Shown one piece after another: positions 24,301-35,376 of a stretch of DNA of 64,000 bases. Within the stretch, counting starts at the first letter, position 1, and each line of letters begins with the position of its first letter. The stretch comes from Lomentospora prolificans (taxonomy: Eukaryota; Ascomycota; Sordariomycetes; Microascales; Microascaceae): contig JARFXM010000003.1 of assembly GCA_029532625.1 (NCBI GenBank), forward strand, positions 3,720,001-3,784,000, given 5' to 3'. Under the pieces are notes generated by a model that searched no databases, was not told where the DNA came from, and worked only from the letters and a program-made list of their open reading frames with translations. The position numbers and the translations under genes were made by a program.

Positions 24301-24611
24301 AGCTCGTCTCCCGAGGCCGCAATACCTTCGTCCTTCTTCTTTTTAGGTGGCCGTCCTTTATTAGCGTTCCTAGGACCGCTGGCTATAGACCGGCGTTTCC
24401 TTTTCCCCTTCCCTTTCATGCCATCGTCGGAGTCATCGGTCCATAGCACTTTTCCTTCGATTTCTTGCGCGGGGTCCGCCTTGATACGTGGGGTGATCCC
24501 GGCCCCGTCTCTGGGCGGGCCTTGCGGGACCGGCCCGAATTCCCAATCCGACTCCGAGGCCGTGGACAAGTCATCTATAACAATGACTTCTTTCTTAGAT
24601 TCAGAGGCCAT
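21318..24611 (-). CDS. SNF2-family DNA translocase, ERCC6L2-like
   Basis: One intronless 1097-residue frame. The N-terminal 160 residues are charged, with basic nuclear-targeting runs (KGKRKRR, RPPKKKK). The SNF2 ATPase starts at about residue 185: QYLRDYQITGVQFL, motif I GDDMGLGKT at 214-222, motif II DECH at 331-334, LTGTAIQN at 358-365. The C lobe holds ISTKAGGVGLNITSANKVV at about 647 and DRAYRIGQ at 681-688. Between the lobes is a Cys cluster (CEC near 479-481, CC near 496). After the ATPase, YFKGVQKDEERKGEIFGLSNIF is typical of ERCC6L2/Rad26-like proteins. A C-terminal helical stretch, EFGFSNATEFALVVESMTQE onward (about 930-975), resembles the HEBO module of ERCC6L2. The family acts in DNA break repair and end joining, and in transcription-linked repair, in the nucleus. 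DECH instead of the commoner DEAH/DEGH is within family variation. Confidence 0.85.
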   Translation of the reverse strand: MASESKKEVIVIDDLSTASESDWEFGPVPQGPPRDGAGITPRIKADPAQEIEGKVLWTDDSDDGMKGKGKRKRRSIASGPRNANKGRPPKKKKDEGIAASGDELEEAGVPDYIRQRRKAFDENKAILKNAGLRLPPDYRDVDLGDEGRLEDLEERPKFDSASGIKPCRPYEDIELDQSGGLIPASIAQYLRDYQITGVQFLHRLFVNQEGGILGDDMGLGKTVQVAAFLTAAFGKTGDERDRKRMRAMRRDYKAWYPRVLVVCPGTLIQNWKNELDRWGWWHVDICHGASKEDAVMTARSGLLEIMITTYQTYKKNKSSINGVEWDAVVADECHVMKDRRSETTKAMDEVNALCRIGLTGTAIQNSYDELWTLLNWTNPAQFGPLSEWTRTISRPLTIGQSHDATLKQLSIARKRAKQLVQNLLPRFFLRRMKTLIADQLPRKSDKVVFCPLTDVQKDAYENFLESDMVTLLRTLGDPCECGKMRRNGARTKKGWCCFKFLPDGRAWQSVVFPCMMALQKMSNHVTLMVPSSLDLADKHDSELRMLQLALPDSWEELYQKRDSMVNLANPEFCGKWKILKKLLRFWHGSGDKVLVFSHSVKLLRILQYLFSNTSYSVSYLDGSLSYDDRQKVVDDFNSDPNQFVFLISTKAGGVGLNITSANKVVIVDPHWNPSYDLQAQDRAYRIGQTRDVDVFRLISAGTIEEIVYARQVYKQQQANIGYNASEERRYFKGVQKDEERKGEIFGLSNIFNYHGDQLVLREIVNKTNIAEARVGISLVDVDIEKAIKDEEVAATVKREGAEDDGGMSQLAALVAVEDKEEFLASKRKDKPKSDAIQAILASVGVEYTHENSEVVGSSKIEQQLSRKAELIGDSDADLDDESALFAPDPRFKSRTIDSSSAHVYNPPEDVMKRQFCSMAKEFGFSNATEFALVVESMTQEERRNCLDKFYKLRASKLGQETTASPSVEPDEKKPTAKSVKHDEDTKVKADGDAENARERVKTEDNDIVIRRTIKTEAFGSRLKVEVNIAEPSHVIKEAPGSVRREVPKARTKLEDDNRPRADQGSRPYNPEGTVKVEESRRVSVFISDGDEDDDDEL

Positions 24612-25439
24612 TTTGAGAGGTTCGGATGCATGGCGAATCCTAGAAGTGAGAACTTGGTTGACAAAGTGAATGAAGTCGACGCGACAATCGAGCTATTCAC
24701 TTTGCGCGAACGCTTAGTAAGCATAGGCAACCGACTTCAGATGACGATCGCGTCTTCAGCCTCACATTCTTCTCACAACTCGACTTTGATACATTGTACT
24801 ATGTCCAGTCATGAGCCTATTTCGTATCGCAACACTAAAGGTTATCAGAGCCAGGACGTTGATGCGAGCCCAACGAGCCGAGATGGGCGCCGCATGCCTG
24901 AGAGATATGCGAGTAGACCCTTCTAGATACTCCATGGGTGACAGGTTCAGTTGCCAGCAAACCCTACGATTACAAGAAAAACGAAGCTGAGCTGGCAAAG
25001 AAAACTTAAAATCATGTTCCTTTTTGTTATTTCTTCATCGTAATACATGTTCCTACAAATAGCTAAGTACAAAGAGAGGGGAGGGGATTCGCCCGAACAA
25101 AATAGGCAATGCATGAAGGCTGAAGCCCCTCACGGCCACGGAAAAGCCAGGGCGCCACGCTAACCTATATAACAACAGGGAAAAAAAGACAGGAATAATG
25201 TACAACAAAATTAGACACCGAAATCTTCAAATATGAAGTCTTGTTAGAGCAGAAGTGGCATCCAAACCAGAACAAGTGTAGTGCAAGCGACCAGGATTCG
25301 AGCGTGCGTCGGTGGAGCGAGAGTATCATGATTGCCGCGCCACTCCTAAGTCGTGGTGTGGTTGCCCGCTGCTGGTAGTCGAGGATCGGAAAAGGTAGAG
25401 CATGGATTGAAACGGTCGTACGCATGAGCAGTCGTTCGT
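24612..25439. other. Intergenic, no supported gene
   Basis: Promoter side of the SNF2 gene and 3' side of the Ups1-like gene. No coding frame, tRNA or notable repeat was found. Confidence 0.5.
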
Positions 25440-26135
25440 TTAAGCCATGCGAGCCTGTCGCTCTCGGCGAACCATCTCCAAAACACCCATGACACCGGAG
25501 TGTCGTAGTCGCTCGAGGACCACTCTCATACCTTCCCTGCTCTTTCCGAGCTGGTCAACGGTCTTGGTTGAAGCCATCTTCTCGATGCTACCTCGAATCC
25601 TTCTCCCCATCCAGCCAGAGAGCCAGCGGTCTTCTCTCACATCTTGGAGGTGACCCCTGATTTTTTCCCCAAGCCTAGACCTGAAGATGACAGTAGTGGA
25701 CACCTCAGTGCTTGATTCGCTTCCAATCTTGACGGGGGCCGAGACGCCTTCGGGAACCTTGTACGTCTGCTGCTCGATGACACTAAGGACGCCAGCATAG
25801 TTGAGGTTTCGGCTTTCGGTACGCATCCAGCCTTCCCGCATATCGACAACGCTAGTTTCGAGGATGTAGCTCGCTTTTTCGGCCGATGTTCCGCCGGTAA
25901 CGCCGGCGGGAAGAAGCTTGAAGATGGCTGAGGGCATTCGAGACTTCTTAAGATGGATGCGGGTCATATGTAGACGGCCCGTAACGGGGTCAACGTCGCT
26001 GGAGATGGTATCGGTGCTAAGCACATGGCCGGCGAAGGGATTGATGATTGGGGAGGAGTATCGGAGGAAATAGGCGAGGGTAACAGCGGGGAACGGATGA
26101 GCGTAAGTATTGGTGGCAGTGTGATAGAGAACCAT
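25440..26135 (-). CDS. PRELI/MSF1-domain lipid-transfer protein, Ups1-like
   Basis: One uninterrupted 231-residue frame. The opening MVLYHTATNTYAHPFPAVTL and LAYFLRYSSPIINPFAGHVL match the Ups1/PRELID1 type (Ups1 begins with a short hydrophobic M-V-L stretch and has a Tyr-Pro-rich turn here). Then come STDTISSDVDPVTGRL, the conserved PRELI strand, an ETSVVDMREGWMRTESRNLNY block and a long basic C-terminal helix. In yeast, Ups1 with Mdm35 carries phosphatidic acid from outer to inner mitochondrial membrane for cardiolipin synthesis. At 231 residues it is longer than yeast Ups1 because of an insert near residues 75-90 (PAGVTGGTSAEK) and a longer C-terminal helix. Start context is CAAAATGGT. An unspliced gene, like its paralogue at 13904-14488. 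Confidence 0.85.
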   Translation of the reverse strand: MVLYHTATNTYAHPFPAVTLAYFLRYSSPIINPFAGHVLSTDTISSDVDPVTGRLHMTRIHLKKSRMPSAIFKLLPAGVTGGTSAEKASYILETSVVDMREGWMRTESRNLNYAGVLSVIEQQTYKVPEGVSAPVKIGSESSTEVSTTVIFRSRLGEKIRGHLQDVREDRWLSGWMGRRIRGSIEKMASTKTVDQLGKSREGMRVVLERLRHSGVMGVLEMVRRERQARMA

Positions 26136-27550
26136 TTTGTTGGTAGGTTGACGAGGAGAAACAATTCGTTAAGAGGTCGTTGGCAAAAATGGTCGAGCTC
26201 GGAATTAGTAGATCGTGTCGTTCATCAATGGTGCGGACGGGGTTTCCAAAACGCGCGCAGACATTGAATGGCAAAATGTGGCCCGCACGGGAGCAACCAT
26301 ACAGGCAATGAGGTTTTCGAAGAGTCGGTGGTGTGGCGGACAAGGTAAGCCTCTCGTGACGCCCAAGAGAAGATTTTCTTCGAGCTCGAGGCTTACCCTC
26401 GGATATCGGCTTGATGGGTCAATTGGTCCGGAGAAAATTGAGAGCAGGGGATTTGGCCATAGCAAGGCAATGGGATGGAAAAAAGATGCGATCCCCGATA
26501 ATTTAAAAGACCGAAAAAGGAGAAGAAGAAGGAGAAGAAGAAGAAGAAGAGGGGGAGAACGATCAGGTTATGATTGGAGTATTGACGGACGTGTGATGCG
26601 TGGTGTGGTCGTGCTGGAAGTGCTGGGAGAAGACAGTACGAAAATACTTTCTTGGGCTCTTTTCCAGATTGAAAATGGTACTTGATCGAACGACATGAGC
26701 GCAGAAGTGGCAGGCAAACAGGCGGTTTTCACATGATGGCGCCGGTAATTTGATTGGCCAACCCCGCATGTTCCATCCACTCAGAGGCGACATTACAATT
26801 GCATTGACACCATGATGGAGTGGCAACATGATCAGCGTGGCTGTTAACACTTGGGCAGAAAAGTTTGCCAGCTGGCGCTCTATTTTATGACTAATGTAAA
26901 GTACCATAGCTCGTACATTGAAGGAGCACAGCTAGCTTTGTTAGGTTCATAGCACAAGACCCCAAGTTGGCATTGAGGCCGTTTTCGTAAGGATGATTTT
27001 CTTCAAGACGAACTCTACGAAGGTATTATGCTAAGAATTCATCCCTTCAAATGAACAAATATTCGGTTCTCTTGGAATATTCGTGAGTTTCCCGGCGGCT
27101 TATTTGTATCTTGCGGGCCTCTTTATCTCTTAGGACTAGAAACTTCGACATCATCGGCTGGGGGGCTAATATATCAATGCCCAACTCGTGCAGAGCGATG
27201 CTACGTTTCCGCTGCGTTTCTATTGGGTTTGCGCGCTCGAAGCGCAAAGGGAAATAAGTTCGACGTCATCACTCGAGTCGTGTGTGAACTTTACTGTATC
27301 GCCCACACACCATTATTCTGTAGACCACGAGGTATTCTGATTTGGCTATCGCTATCTCTACCATGAATGCAGTTGCTAGGGTGAGAGGACCATGTACTAG
27401 ACTTCTGTGGCTGATTGCCACGCGATACGAGCGAAAGCAGCTCCCCACCAGCCAGACTTCGAGTTTGGCGGAGCACGAGAAGAGCATTTTCCGAAGCAAT
27501 GCCAGTCTGCTCATGTTTCGATCCCTGTCTTCGCTTCATATATTGACGCA
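26136..27550. other. Intergenic, no supported gene
   Basis: Promoter side of the Ups1-like gene (GAA-rich repeat at 26517-26551) and the 3' flank of the amidase gene. Open frames have no motif support. Confidence 0.5.
26517..26551. repeat. GAA/GGA-rich microsatellite
   Basis: Runs of GAA with occasional GGA on the plus strand, a purine-rich tract about 390-420 bases upstream of the Ups1-like start; read as a TTC tract on the gene's strand. Confidence 0.75.
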
Positions 27551-30141
27551 TCAAAACTTTGCGTTGCTTCGTTTTGTCCGGCTGCGTACTGTCGTCCTCT
27601 TATGACTGGGCGCGACGACTTTTTGCGCTGGCAATCCAATCTCAGATTCAACATCATCGGGACGTGGAAGCCTTGCCGTCTCTGATTTGTACCCCGCCAA
27701 TGCGTCCACAACTCGCTGGGCGATAGCTAGTAGTTTTTCCTCTTGAAGGCGTTGTCCTACGATTTGTATGCACGCAGGAGCCCCATCGTACATCTCAGCG
27801 TCATCTACATGAATTATTTAGCGATATGACTTGCAGGTTAAGCCTTGTATTTTGGAATGGGGCAAATCGGTAACTAACGATGGGAACTTACAAGCTTCCC
27901 AATTAAGCCTATCACGGTCGCTCACCGGAGCATAGCCGAAGTCGAGTTTATCAATGTTCTTATCCGCAAATGTCACTGGGATTACAATAGTTACGTAGTC
28001 AAGTGTATTGACCGTCAATGTATACGCTACACCTCAGTGTCAAATGGTAATCTTTGTTTTATCGCGAAACATAGGACTTACTATAGTGAAAGGTTTTCCC
28101 CGGAATGACAGCAGCAGTCGGCATAACTGATGGAAGCAACCTGTCAATGTCTGCACTGATTTTACGAATATGAATTCTCAAAGCTCACGCACCTGGCATG
28201 ATTAAAGCATCCACCGGCCGGCCTGTCTCAGACCTCCATTAGTACAAACATATACTTGACAGGACCAGAGTGCATTTCTACTCACCTGTTCCTGTAAGAG
28301 CTTCAGTCGAGACCCAGTAATCGTTGTACTTATTCCGAAACGCATGGAGCCTTTGAATCAAATGTTCGACTTCAATAGCATTCAAGGGCTTTTGGGGCTT
28401 CCCCTTGGGGAAAAATGGAACCAATTCTGGGATGAATGGTTCTCCAGAAAGTGCTAACTGCTGGGGAACATCATAGTTGCCATCTGCATTTACTATTTTG
28501 TCCTAGACTCGACATTAGCCCCATTCTAGGGCAGGTAGGGTAATTTCAACTTACGTGTAAGATCTCTGCTTCGGCATGGTCCGGGGGATGCCACTCTACT
28601 GTCTAGTATAAATCCCGTGTAAGTTGATTGCCATCTCGGTCAACAAAGCAAATTCCGTCGTACCCTATGCCCTTGTCTTTTTATACCATCCACAACCATA
28701 CGGAGAGCACGCTCAATCGGCGGATGAGGCCTCACCACTCCGTCGTGAGCGTATATTCCGAAAGATAGTGAGCCGTTCGCGGCTCTCGTCATCTCCTCCT
28801 CGCGCCAAGGAAGAGCAATGACTTCTGGGTCGCGAATCCAAGGCTGAGTAGACACAACCGTCTTGAGCAAAAGTTGAACAGATGCAATAGACCGACCAAG
28901 TATTCCGGGAACTGTTGGGATGTGGACTTGGCCTTTGGACTGGAGGCCAGGTTAGCGAGAACGCCTCGTCACCAGATAGAATGCGACTAACCGAGTTGGC
29001 CACATTTTTGAAAGAGAGTCGCCCTGACGACGGCTTAATGCTAAATAGGCCATTATAAGACGCCGGCATCGAAACGGAACCGCCTCCACGCTGTTAGTGT
29101 TGCTGCTATTTGAGAAGCAACCGGTTGCTCTGAACCTACCGACATCAGACCCAATTCCAACCGCACTTCCTCCCAAGGCTAGTATTGCACCCTCTCCTAA
29201 AATGTAATCAGTTCCATCTTTCCCTCTTCAGACCAGCCTTCCACAGGGAATGAGGGTGTGATACCTCCGGAGCTGCCACCAGACGAGAGGTTCTGGTTGA
29301 CTGGATTGTGGTTATATCCGAGAATATTATTGTTGGTCTCGCCAAACCAGAGGCTTTGCACGCATGTAGATTTGCCAATAATAATCGCTCCCAACGATTC
29401 AAGTTCCGTTACGAGTTCGCTCTGAGCGACTCCCTTGAGAGGTGAGTTTTTGTCGCCTTCAAAGGTACTTATCCAGCCCACATAGCCCATAGTGGTGTTT
29501 AGTCCCTTGACGTGGTATTGATCTTTGACGGTCACGGGCAAACCATGAAGCGGCCCGAGGGGTTTTCCTTTCTTCTGGAAATACCCATCCAGCTCTTTAG
29601 CCTGCTCCACGGCGCTCTTGAAGTTTATCTCTAGGAGAGACTTATTCTGTATACCAAGTTAGAGTCATATAGACTACGAACCGCCATGACCTGGAAGCCA
29701 TACCAATTGATGGGCAAACGCGGCTCGTTTGCAATAAGCAGTGACTACAGCCTCGCATGTGAGAGTGCCGTTCGTAGTCAACTCCAGCAGTTCTGTCATT
29801 TCCATTGACGTTATAGATAAAGTAATGGGATCTAGCAGGCTTTCAATAAAGTCGCCCGCAATGGAGCGCAGGCTGCTGGCCTTCTCAATAGAGGGCAATT
29901 CTAGTATCCATTCTTTGGGGATTTTGGCCATGTCATCCTCCCTCTTTCCCCGGGCGAGGTCCTCCCACGAGGTGGGATACTTGATTCCCCCCCCGAGCCT
30001 CCACGTTGGCGAACCGGGTTTCTGAGGGATCTGGAAATGCATGCGGTAGATAAAGAGACACAGGAAGATGCCGATGGAAATCCCCAAACCACTACTTGCT
30101 CGAAAATACGATTTGGAGCCCCGCGGGCCGATAGGTGCCAT
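27551..30141 (-). CDS. Amidase-signature (AS) family amidase with N-terminal membrane anchor
   Basis: Eleven exons were rebuilt: 30141-29704, 29646-29265, 29196-29140, 29083-28992, 28939-28664, 28602-28555, 28502-28286, 28222-28193, 28126-28082, 28026-27892, 27804-27551. All phases agree and give 657 residues. The catalytic Ser-cisSer-Lys set is present: Lys187 in GLPVTVKDQ, cis-Ser in SSGGSSGGEGA near 271, nucleophile Ser295 in VGGSVSMPASYNG. The C-terminal NTLDYVTIVIPVT and YDGAPACIQIVGQRL are standard for fungal acetamidase/general amidase relatives. A hydrophobic segment near residues 17-33 (GLGISIGIFLCLFIYRM) precedes the enzyme and may anchor it to a membrane, unlike typical soluble fungal amidases. 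Several exons are tiny (30, 45, 48, 57 nt). Substrate is unknown. An in-frame ATG at 30222 could lengthen the N-terminus. Confidence 0.88.
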
Positions 30142-32326
30142 TATCGGAATTGGTAGCTCGATCGGGTCAATTGTCGGTAATTGTGAGCCGCAATTGTCGA
30201 AGAGAAAGGCACAAAACCCCATTGAGACTCACCGAAGACACCAAGGAAGCACTTCCACGGTAGGAATTACTGGTAGTCTAACATGGCCCCGCGCGTCGTG
30301 TCTTGCAGGTATTTCCCACTTAGCAGTGGCACAAGAGAGCGGTATCTTCTTATATGAGGGAGACGGCGTGGTATTCTAGGAAAGTACAGGACCGACAATG
30401 AGCAGATGCAAACCACACGGTAGACGACATGGCTTACGTCTCAGATGACTACGGTCAAAACGCGTCTCCGATGACCAGGCTACGCATACAATCTGCCAGG
30501 AGGTTTACTCCCACACACGCACTTGTGGTGCATCGTGACCAAGGCGAACGAACGTTGGTACTCTGTGACCAAACCGGGAACATGAATTAGGCACTAAATC
30601 AAGCAGACGCATGGCAAACGACAATCGAAAAGCGCGGCACCCCCATAATTTCACATAAGAGTCCCGGATCACATGTGTCGTATCGCAGTTTCGAGCAAAC
30701 CTCGTCTCAGGCTCCCGGGGGTGGAGCGGGTTTGGCTCCAAGAGGTATCCATGGATCCAAGCTCGGTATGAATTACAATAGATTTAATTGGTCCCGCGAA
30801 GCTCGATTGAACCAATGCAAATTCCAAGTCCGGCTCGCGCCGTCTCCTGCTTAAAGGATTTTTGTGGGCCAAGAAAAGAAATACTGGGCAATATCAAGAG
30901 ATGCGTTTGGGCGGTAAATCGATACCTTTCGTTCCTTTGTGCTCCCGGCCGGCAGGTGTTGGCCTATGAATGTAGCTCTTGTCCTGAGCCGTTGACTTGT
31001 CATACCATGCGCTCGTGACGCGCGGGCGCCTTCGCCTGCTTGATTGCAGGTCCAGTTATTATGAGCCGTACGTATCTTGGAAGACCTCGCGCACAGGAGG
31101 TTGCTGCTGCCCGTGAGGTCTCACCGTATCCATCTCTAGGGCCCTGTCTCATGCCGATCTAGGACCTGGAAGTCTCGCCCACGAGACAAAGCCTCTCTCT
31201 TTTGGGGGATTGGTGCTGTCTGCAGAATAAACAACTAATAAAATAATAATAAATATGGCCGACATCAGGAGTTAACTCGAACCGTAAAAATGTGGGAAGC
31301 CTCGTCCATGGATCATGGATTTGAAGTCGGTCGCTACCCGTAAGCTGCCGCCAAAGTCGATAAACCCGCAGGGCAAGGCAAGTGCTACCTCCGGTTGGGC
31401 CTGCAAGGCGTCACCGGGAACCTCAAAATTCTGTGTCCTGATTCGCTTGGGAAGCAGAATTCGAGTCCCGGCAGCAGCCGTGGTTCGTCCCCACCTAAAC
31501 CTTAGTACAGGTACAGAGGTCCAGAGGTATCGATACCAGAGGCCCAGAAGGAGGTACCGCCAGGCGGCATAGACATTCGTGGGGAAAGAGGTACCCTGAA
31601 CCTCGAGGAGGGTGGGCTGGCGTGGGTGGCTGTCTGCGCTGGCTGGCTGGCTGGCTGGCTGACAGTGCAAACTCGGCTGCAAGGTAACTGCAGTTTTGAG
31701 GGGAGAAGTTGAACACATCCATCAATCAATGACACGAGATGGGAAGTGAGGTGCACAAGGGTGCCAGAGCACTCGGTTGGCCAACCACAGCCTGGCCGCC
31801 TGAGATGCACAGGGCCCTGTAGTCGCCTTGATTGAGTCCCAACTTCAGCCCCGTTCTTGTTTTTTCCCTTTCTGTCGCGACTCTTCCCCCAGCACTGTTA
31901 TCCCATGATTCTCGCCATCCAAACCGCCCTATCTCTGCCCCCGAACCCGTGTCTTCCCCTTTATCCCTTGGTCTTGAGCCGTATATCTTTCAGTCACGCT
32001 ACGGATTTTTCCCCCCAGAATCCATCGAGCTAACTGCGACTCTCTGTTCCCTGCTTCATCGTCACACTGGTACTCGAGTTGCGCTCATTCTAAACCGCTG
32101 GCCATCCGCTGTCGAACCAGTGCTGTAGACCCTGGATGCTGGCTATTCCGTAAAGCTTCGTGGTACTAGTGCCGCGCCGAGCGCGGAAGGGGGCTAACCT
32201 TGACTCGGCCCGCAGAAGTAGAAACTTGAATCCTCTTGCATTCCCCGAGACGACCGGGCTCAAGTACCGAGCGAACAGTGTAACCAAAGTGCGTGACCCG
32301 GACAAGTTTGGAGAAAGAGAGCAATC
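30142..32326. promoter_or_regulatory. Divergent intergenic region, amidase / Zn2Cys6 factor
   Basis: About 2.2 kb between divergently transcribed genes. It holds a GGCT tetranucleotide repeat at 31638-31661 and a pyrimidine-rich tract near 31850-32000 typical of fungal transcription starts. Open frames on both strands lack motif support. Confidence 0.4.
31638..31661. repeat. (GGCT)n microsatellite
   Basis: About six tandem GGCT units between the amidase and the transcription-factor gene; the unit matches the GCTGGC word seen repeatedly in non-coding parts of the window. Confidence 0.85.
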
Positions 32327-34847
32327 ATGGATCTCGAGGTTGGTCCCACCCCCCGTTGCTTCTCTTATGCAAGCCGTACCCTCGGGCATGGTTATCCGTT
32401 CCCATATCATGGCTCTGGGAAGTCAGTACCTGTCAACATCTTCTCACATTAGCCTATCCAGATCTCGTATGACGGCTTGGACTATAGCCAAGCCTTTGTC
32501 TCTGATACTTCCGCGTACTCTGCAGCCGAGGAGACGTCCTTGAATCTACACCTGCGAAGGCGGCCCGTGCCTAGCCTTCCCTCAACTTTACAACCCTCAT
32601 TTGCTTTGGACGGGCTATCAAGCAGCCAGGTACTTTCCGCATCTGCTCCATACCCGTCAAACGATAGAAGGGTCTCAATAGCTTCTCGGTCGCTAGCTAT
32701 CATGAGCCCAGACCCGTTTTTTTGTTCTTCAAAACCCAACATGCTCGGTGTCCCTCTTCAGAATACCTACGACGCCTTCAATGCTATCGGATCCCGCTTC
32801 ATCGACCCTATCCCCTCGAGGTCTCCCGCTTCGCGATCCGACGATGGAATAGAACTCAAAAGCGAAGAGGGTCTCTCATCCCACCTCTTTTTTGACCTAT
32901 TCAACTGTCATGCGGACTTCAGTCAACTTGGAGATGCCGATCATGCTCGGGTCGGGAGTCAGAATGGATTCATACAATCCGTCGGCGGTATGTTGTCTCC
33001 GCCAAATGGTGTTGCCCACTCTCCTCATGAGTCAGGCCCTCGGGCCCTGGTCGTCGCGCCGTCCTCATCCTCGGGTTCTTGTGTTATACTCACACCTCAA
33101 ACCGCAAACTCTTCCTATGCTCAATCGACCCCATCTATCTCTATCAGTGGAGAGCAGCGGCCCATGGCGGGACCTAGCAGGCTATGGGAAGTGCCTGAAA
33201 AGGTATCACAGACAACACTGACCTTCTCAAAGCCAATCTTCACGTTCTAAATGCTGATGAATCCTCCAGAAAAAACGTGGACGCAAACCCATGCCGCAAG
33301 AGCATCGTGAGGCAGCTAAGAGAATTCGATTGGAACCACTTGCAGCCAAAGCCATTCCGAAACGCACAGGCCCTCTTTCCGAGATGTCCAAACAGGCCAT
33401 CAAAGATACCAAGGCTCTGGGTGGCGCTTGCTGCGCGTGTCGCTACAAGAAGAGCATGGTACGCAGACATATTCATTCTTCGATTGACTACAAGACATTT
33501 TGTGCCCTGGAAACATCTAAGGGTTCGACTAACTTGAATACTTCGCAGTGTCCTCCGAACGTGGACTCTCCCAACAGTGGCCCGTGTTTGCGTTGCTTAA
33601 AAATCAACCCTGCGCTATGTTACCGCTATTCGGTCAACGATGCTTCGCTGTATAGAAAGCAAGAAAGGCCCTATCATCTCTTTAGCAAGCGATGGAAATC
33701 GATGGAACTCGTGGATATTCAAGACTGGGTGTCGGACAAAGTTGTAACCATTGTCGTCAGCCAAGTATTTCTACATGCTCCGTATGAGTTGAAGGTCGGA
33801 AGATTCGAACCCAGGGAAGGCGATATGCTTGAGGAGGTATGGTACGATGGGAATGTAAAGAAAAGCTTCCCTATCCCCCCTTACGCCATTGTCAATATGA
33901 AAGAGGCTAGTCAAGCTATTGGTAAGATGACTGAAGCCTGCCAGCACGAATACTTGTCGGCAATCATACAGTCAGGAAATGGACCCAGAAATGGGGATTT
34001 CATCTGGAATACCTTTCTTTTCGCGTTCAAACATATTTCCGAGATCAAGGTTTGTTTCACATTCTCAACTAACGGTTGAGTCTTGCGTGCTAACAGTGAC
34101 TATGCCAATGTAGGATGAAGACAGCCAGGTATTATTACGCCAGGCATTTCGAATGTGGCAGGCTTGCCGCTTGACATCCTATCCGGAGGCAATTGTGGGA
34201 TCAGAGACCTTGGGTCTGCAACAGAGGGTTTCGGATCGCGCAAGCCCCTGGACGAACCAGTTCCCCATCCCTCCGGTCATGTGCGCCCAGCTAGAGTGTA
34301 TCCTCTATAGCCAATTCCTTGAACCTTGGAGTAAGCAAATCCGCACTCTACTTGATAAAGTGCTCAGGAAGGGCTCACGGACGGATTGGTTGAGTGTCTA
34401 CTTGACATTGTTCATACTGCTACACAGCTGCGGCCTTCTAATCGAGCGAGATTATAAGTACGCCAGGCAGCTCGGGCTTAAGGAACGTTACGCGAATCCT
34501 TCAGCCGTCATGGATCACCAAAGGGGTGCAATCACCTTGCTGGCGCACTTCCACATCGTCCTCGATGGCGCACGGCCGTTCAGGCTTGCCGCGCAAGGTC
34601 TCGCGACCTCTAAGAAGCAGCAGGAATTCACACCTCGGGAGCAGGTGTTCGTAGCGTCGACCTACGAAAAGGTCAGGATGATGGGTGAGTCGTACCTCTC
34701 TACCCGGAGGCCTTGATATAATCACGCTAACAACCGCTTCCGCTTTTAGATTTTAGCACTATTCGGCAAGTCGGTGATCCGAAGAACGTGTGGTACTGGT
34801 TGTCCCAGCTGTACGATGAGAAGTGGGAGCCAGACAAGATGGGGTGA
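32327..34847 (+). CDS. Zn(II)2Cys6 transcription factor with AT-hook-like segment
   Basis: Exons 32462-33202, 33270-33458, 33549-34049, 34114-34684 and 34750-34847 are well supported, with in-phase GT-AG introns. A short first exon, 32327-32338 (MDLE), is the best in-phase start but is uncertain; ATG at 32702 is an alternative. The product is about 703 residues. After a 250-residue Ser/Pro-rich N-terminus comes KKRGRKP (252-258), close to an AT-hook core. A zinc cluster follows at 305-338 with spacing C-x2-C-x6-C-x11-C-x2-C-x7-C; an intron splits it after the sixth spacer residue. The remaining 360 residues are helical and unlike the common fungal_trans domain in what I can recognise. The zinc cluster is central rather than N-terminal, which is unusual. 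Likely a nuclear regulator; targets may include the flanking amidase and dioxygenase genes (inference). Confidence 0.82.
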
Positions 34848-35376
34848 TACTGGGTGGCACGTTTAAGGCAGACTCATGAGAGGGCCCTAGAGGACTGTCT
34901 CTTTCTTTATGTCTTGTACGATATACAGCATAGCACTCATAGCTAGGTCAGTCTTTTTCGGAGCCTTTTCTTGTGACTCAACTAAAGAGAAGCACAATCA
35001 CGTTTTTCCTCTGAAGGCATTGGTCACCTTGGATCTATACTTGTGTTTATGAGACAGTGATGGTTTCAATATTCATGCTAATGACGACCATTGTTTGCAA
35101 TTTGAAATATGGAAAGTGAGGAAGAGAAACAAAGAGACAAAGAGACAAAGAACTTGGATGACAGGCCACCCATCAAGAACCAGGCCATCACCTACAAAGA
35201 TCGTCGCTTATGCGGGAAACCTTCCCAAGGTGGGCAAATATACACTTCCAAGTAAGATATCCTAGACTGCCTTCCTCAAGGGCATTGCCATCCGAACCAG
35301 ACTATTGACCTCGCAAAAGAAAAGAAAGAAAAGAAGTTCCGCAAAAGATCGATGCTTGTTCTCCACTCCCAATCTC
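34848..35376. other. Convergent intergenic region
   Basis: Shared 3' flank of the convergent transcription-factor and dioxygenase genes, A/T-rich with an AGACAAAG direct repeat near 35129-35150. No gene is supported. Confidence 0.5.
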
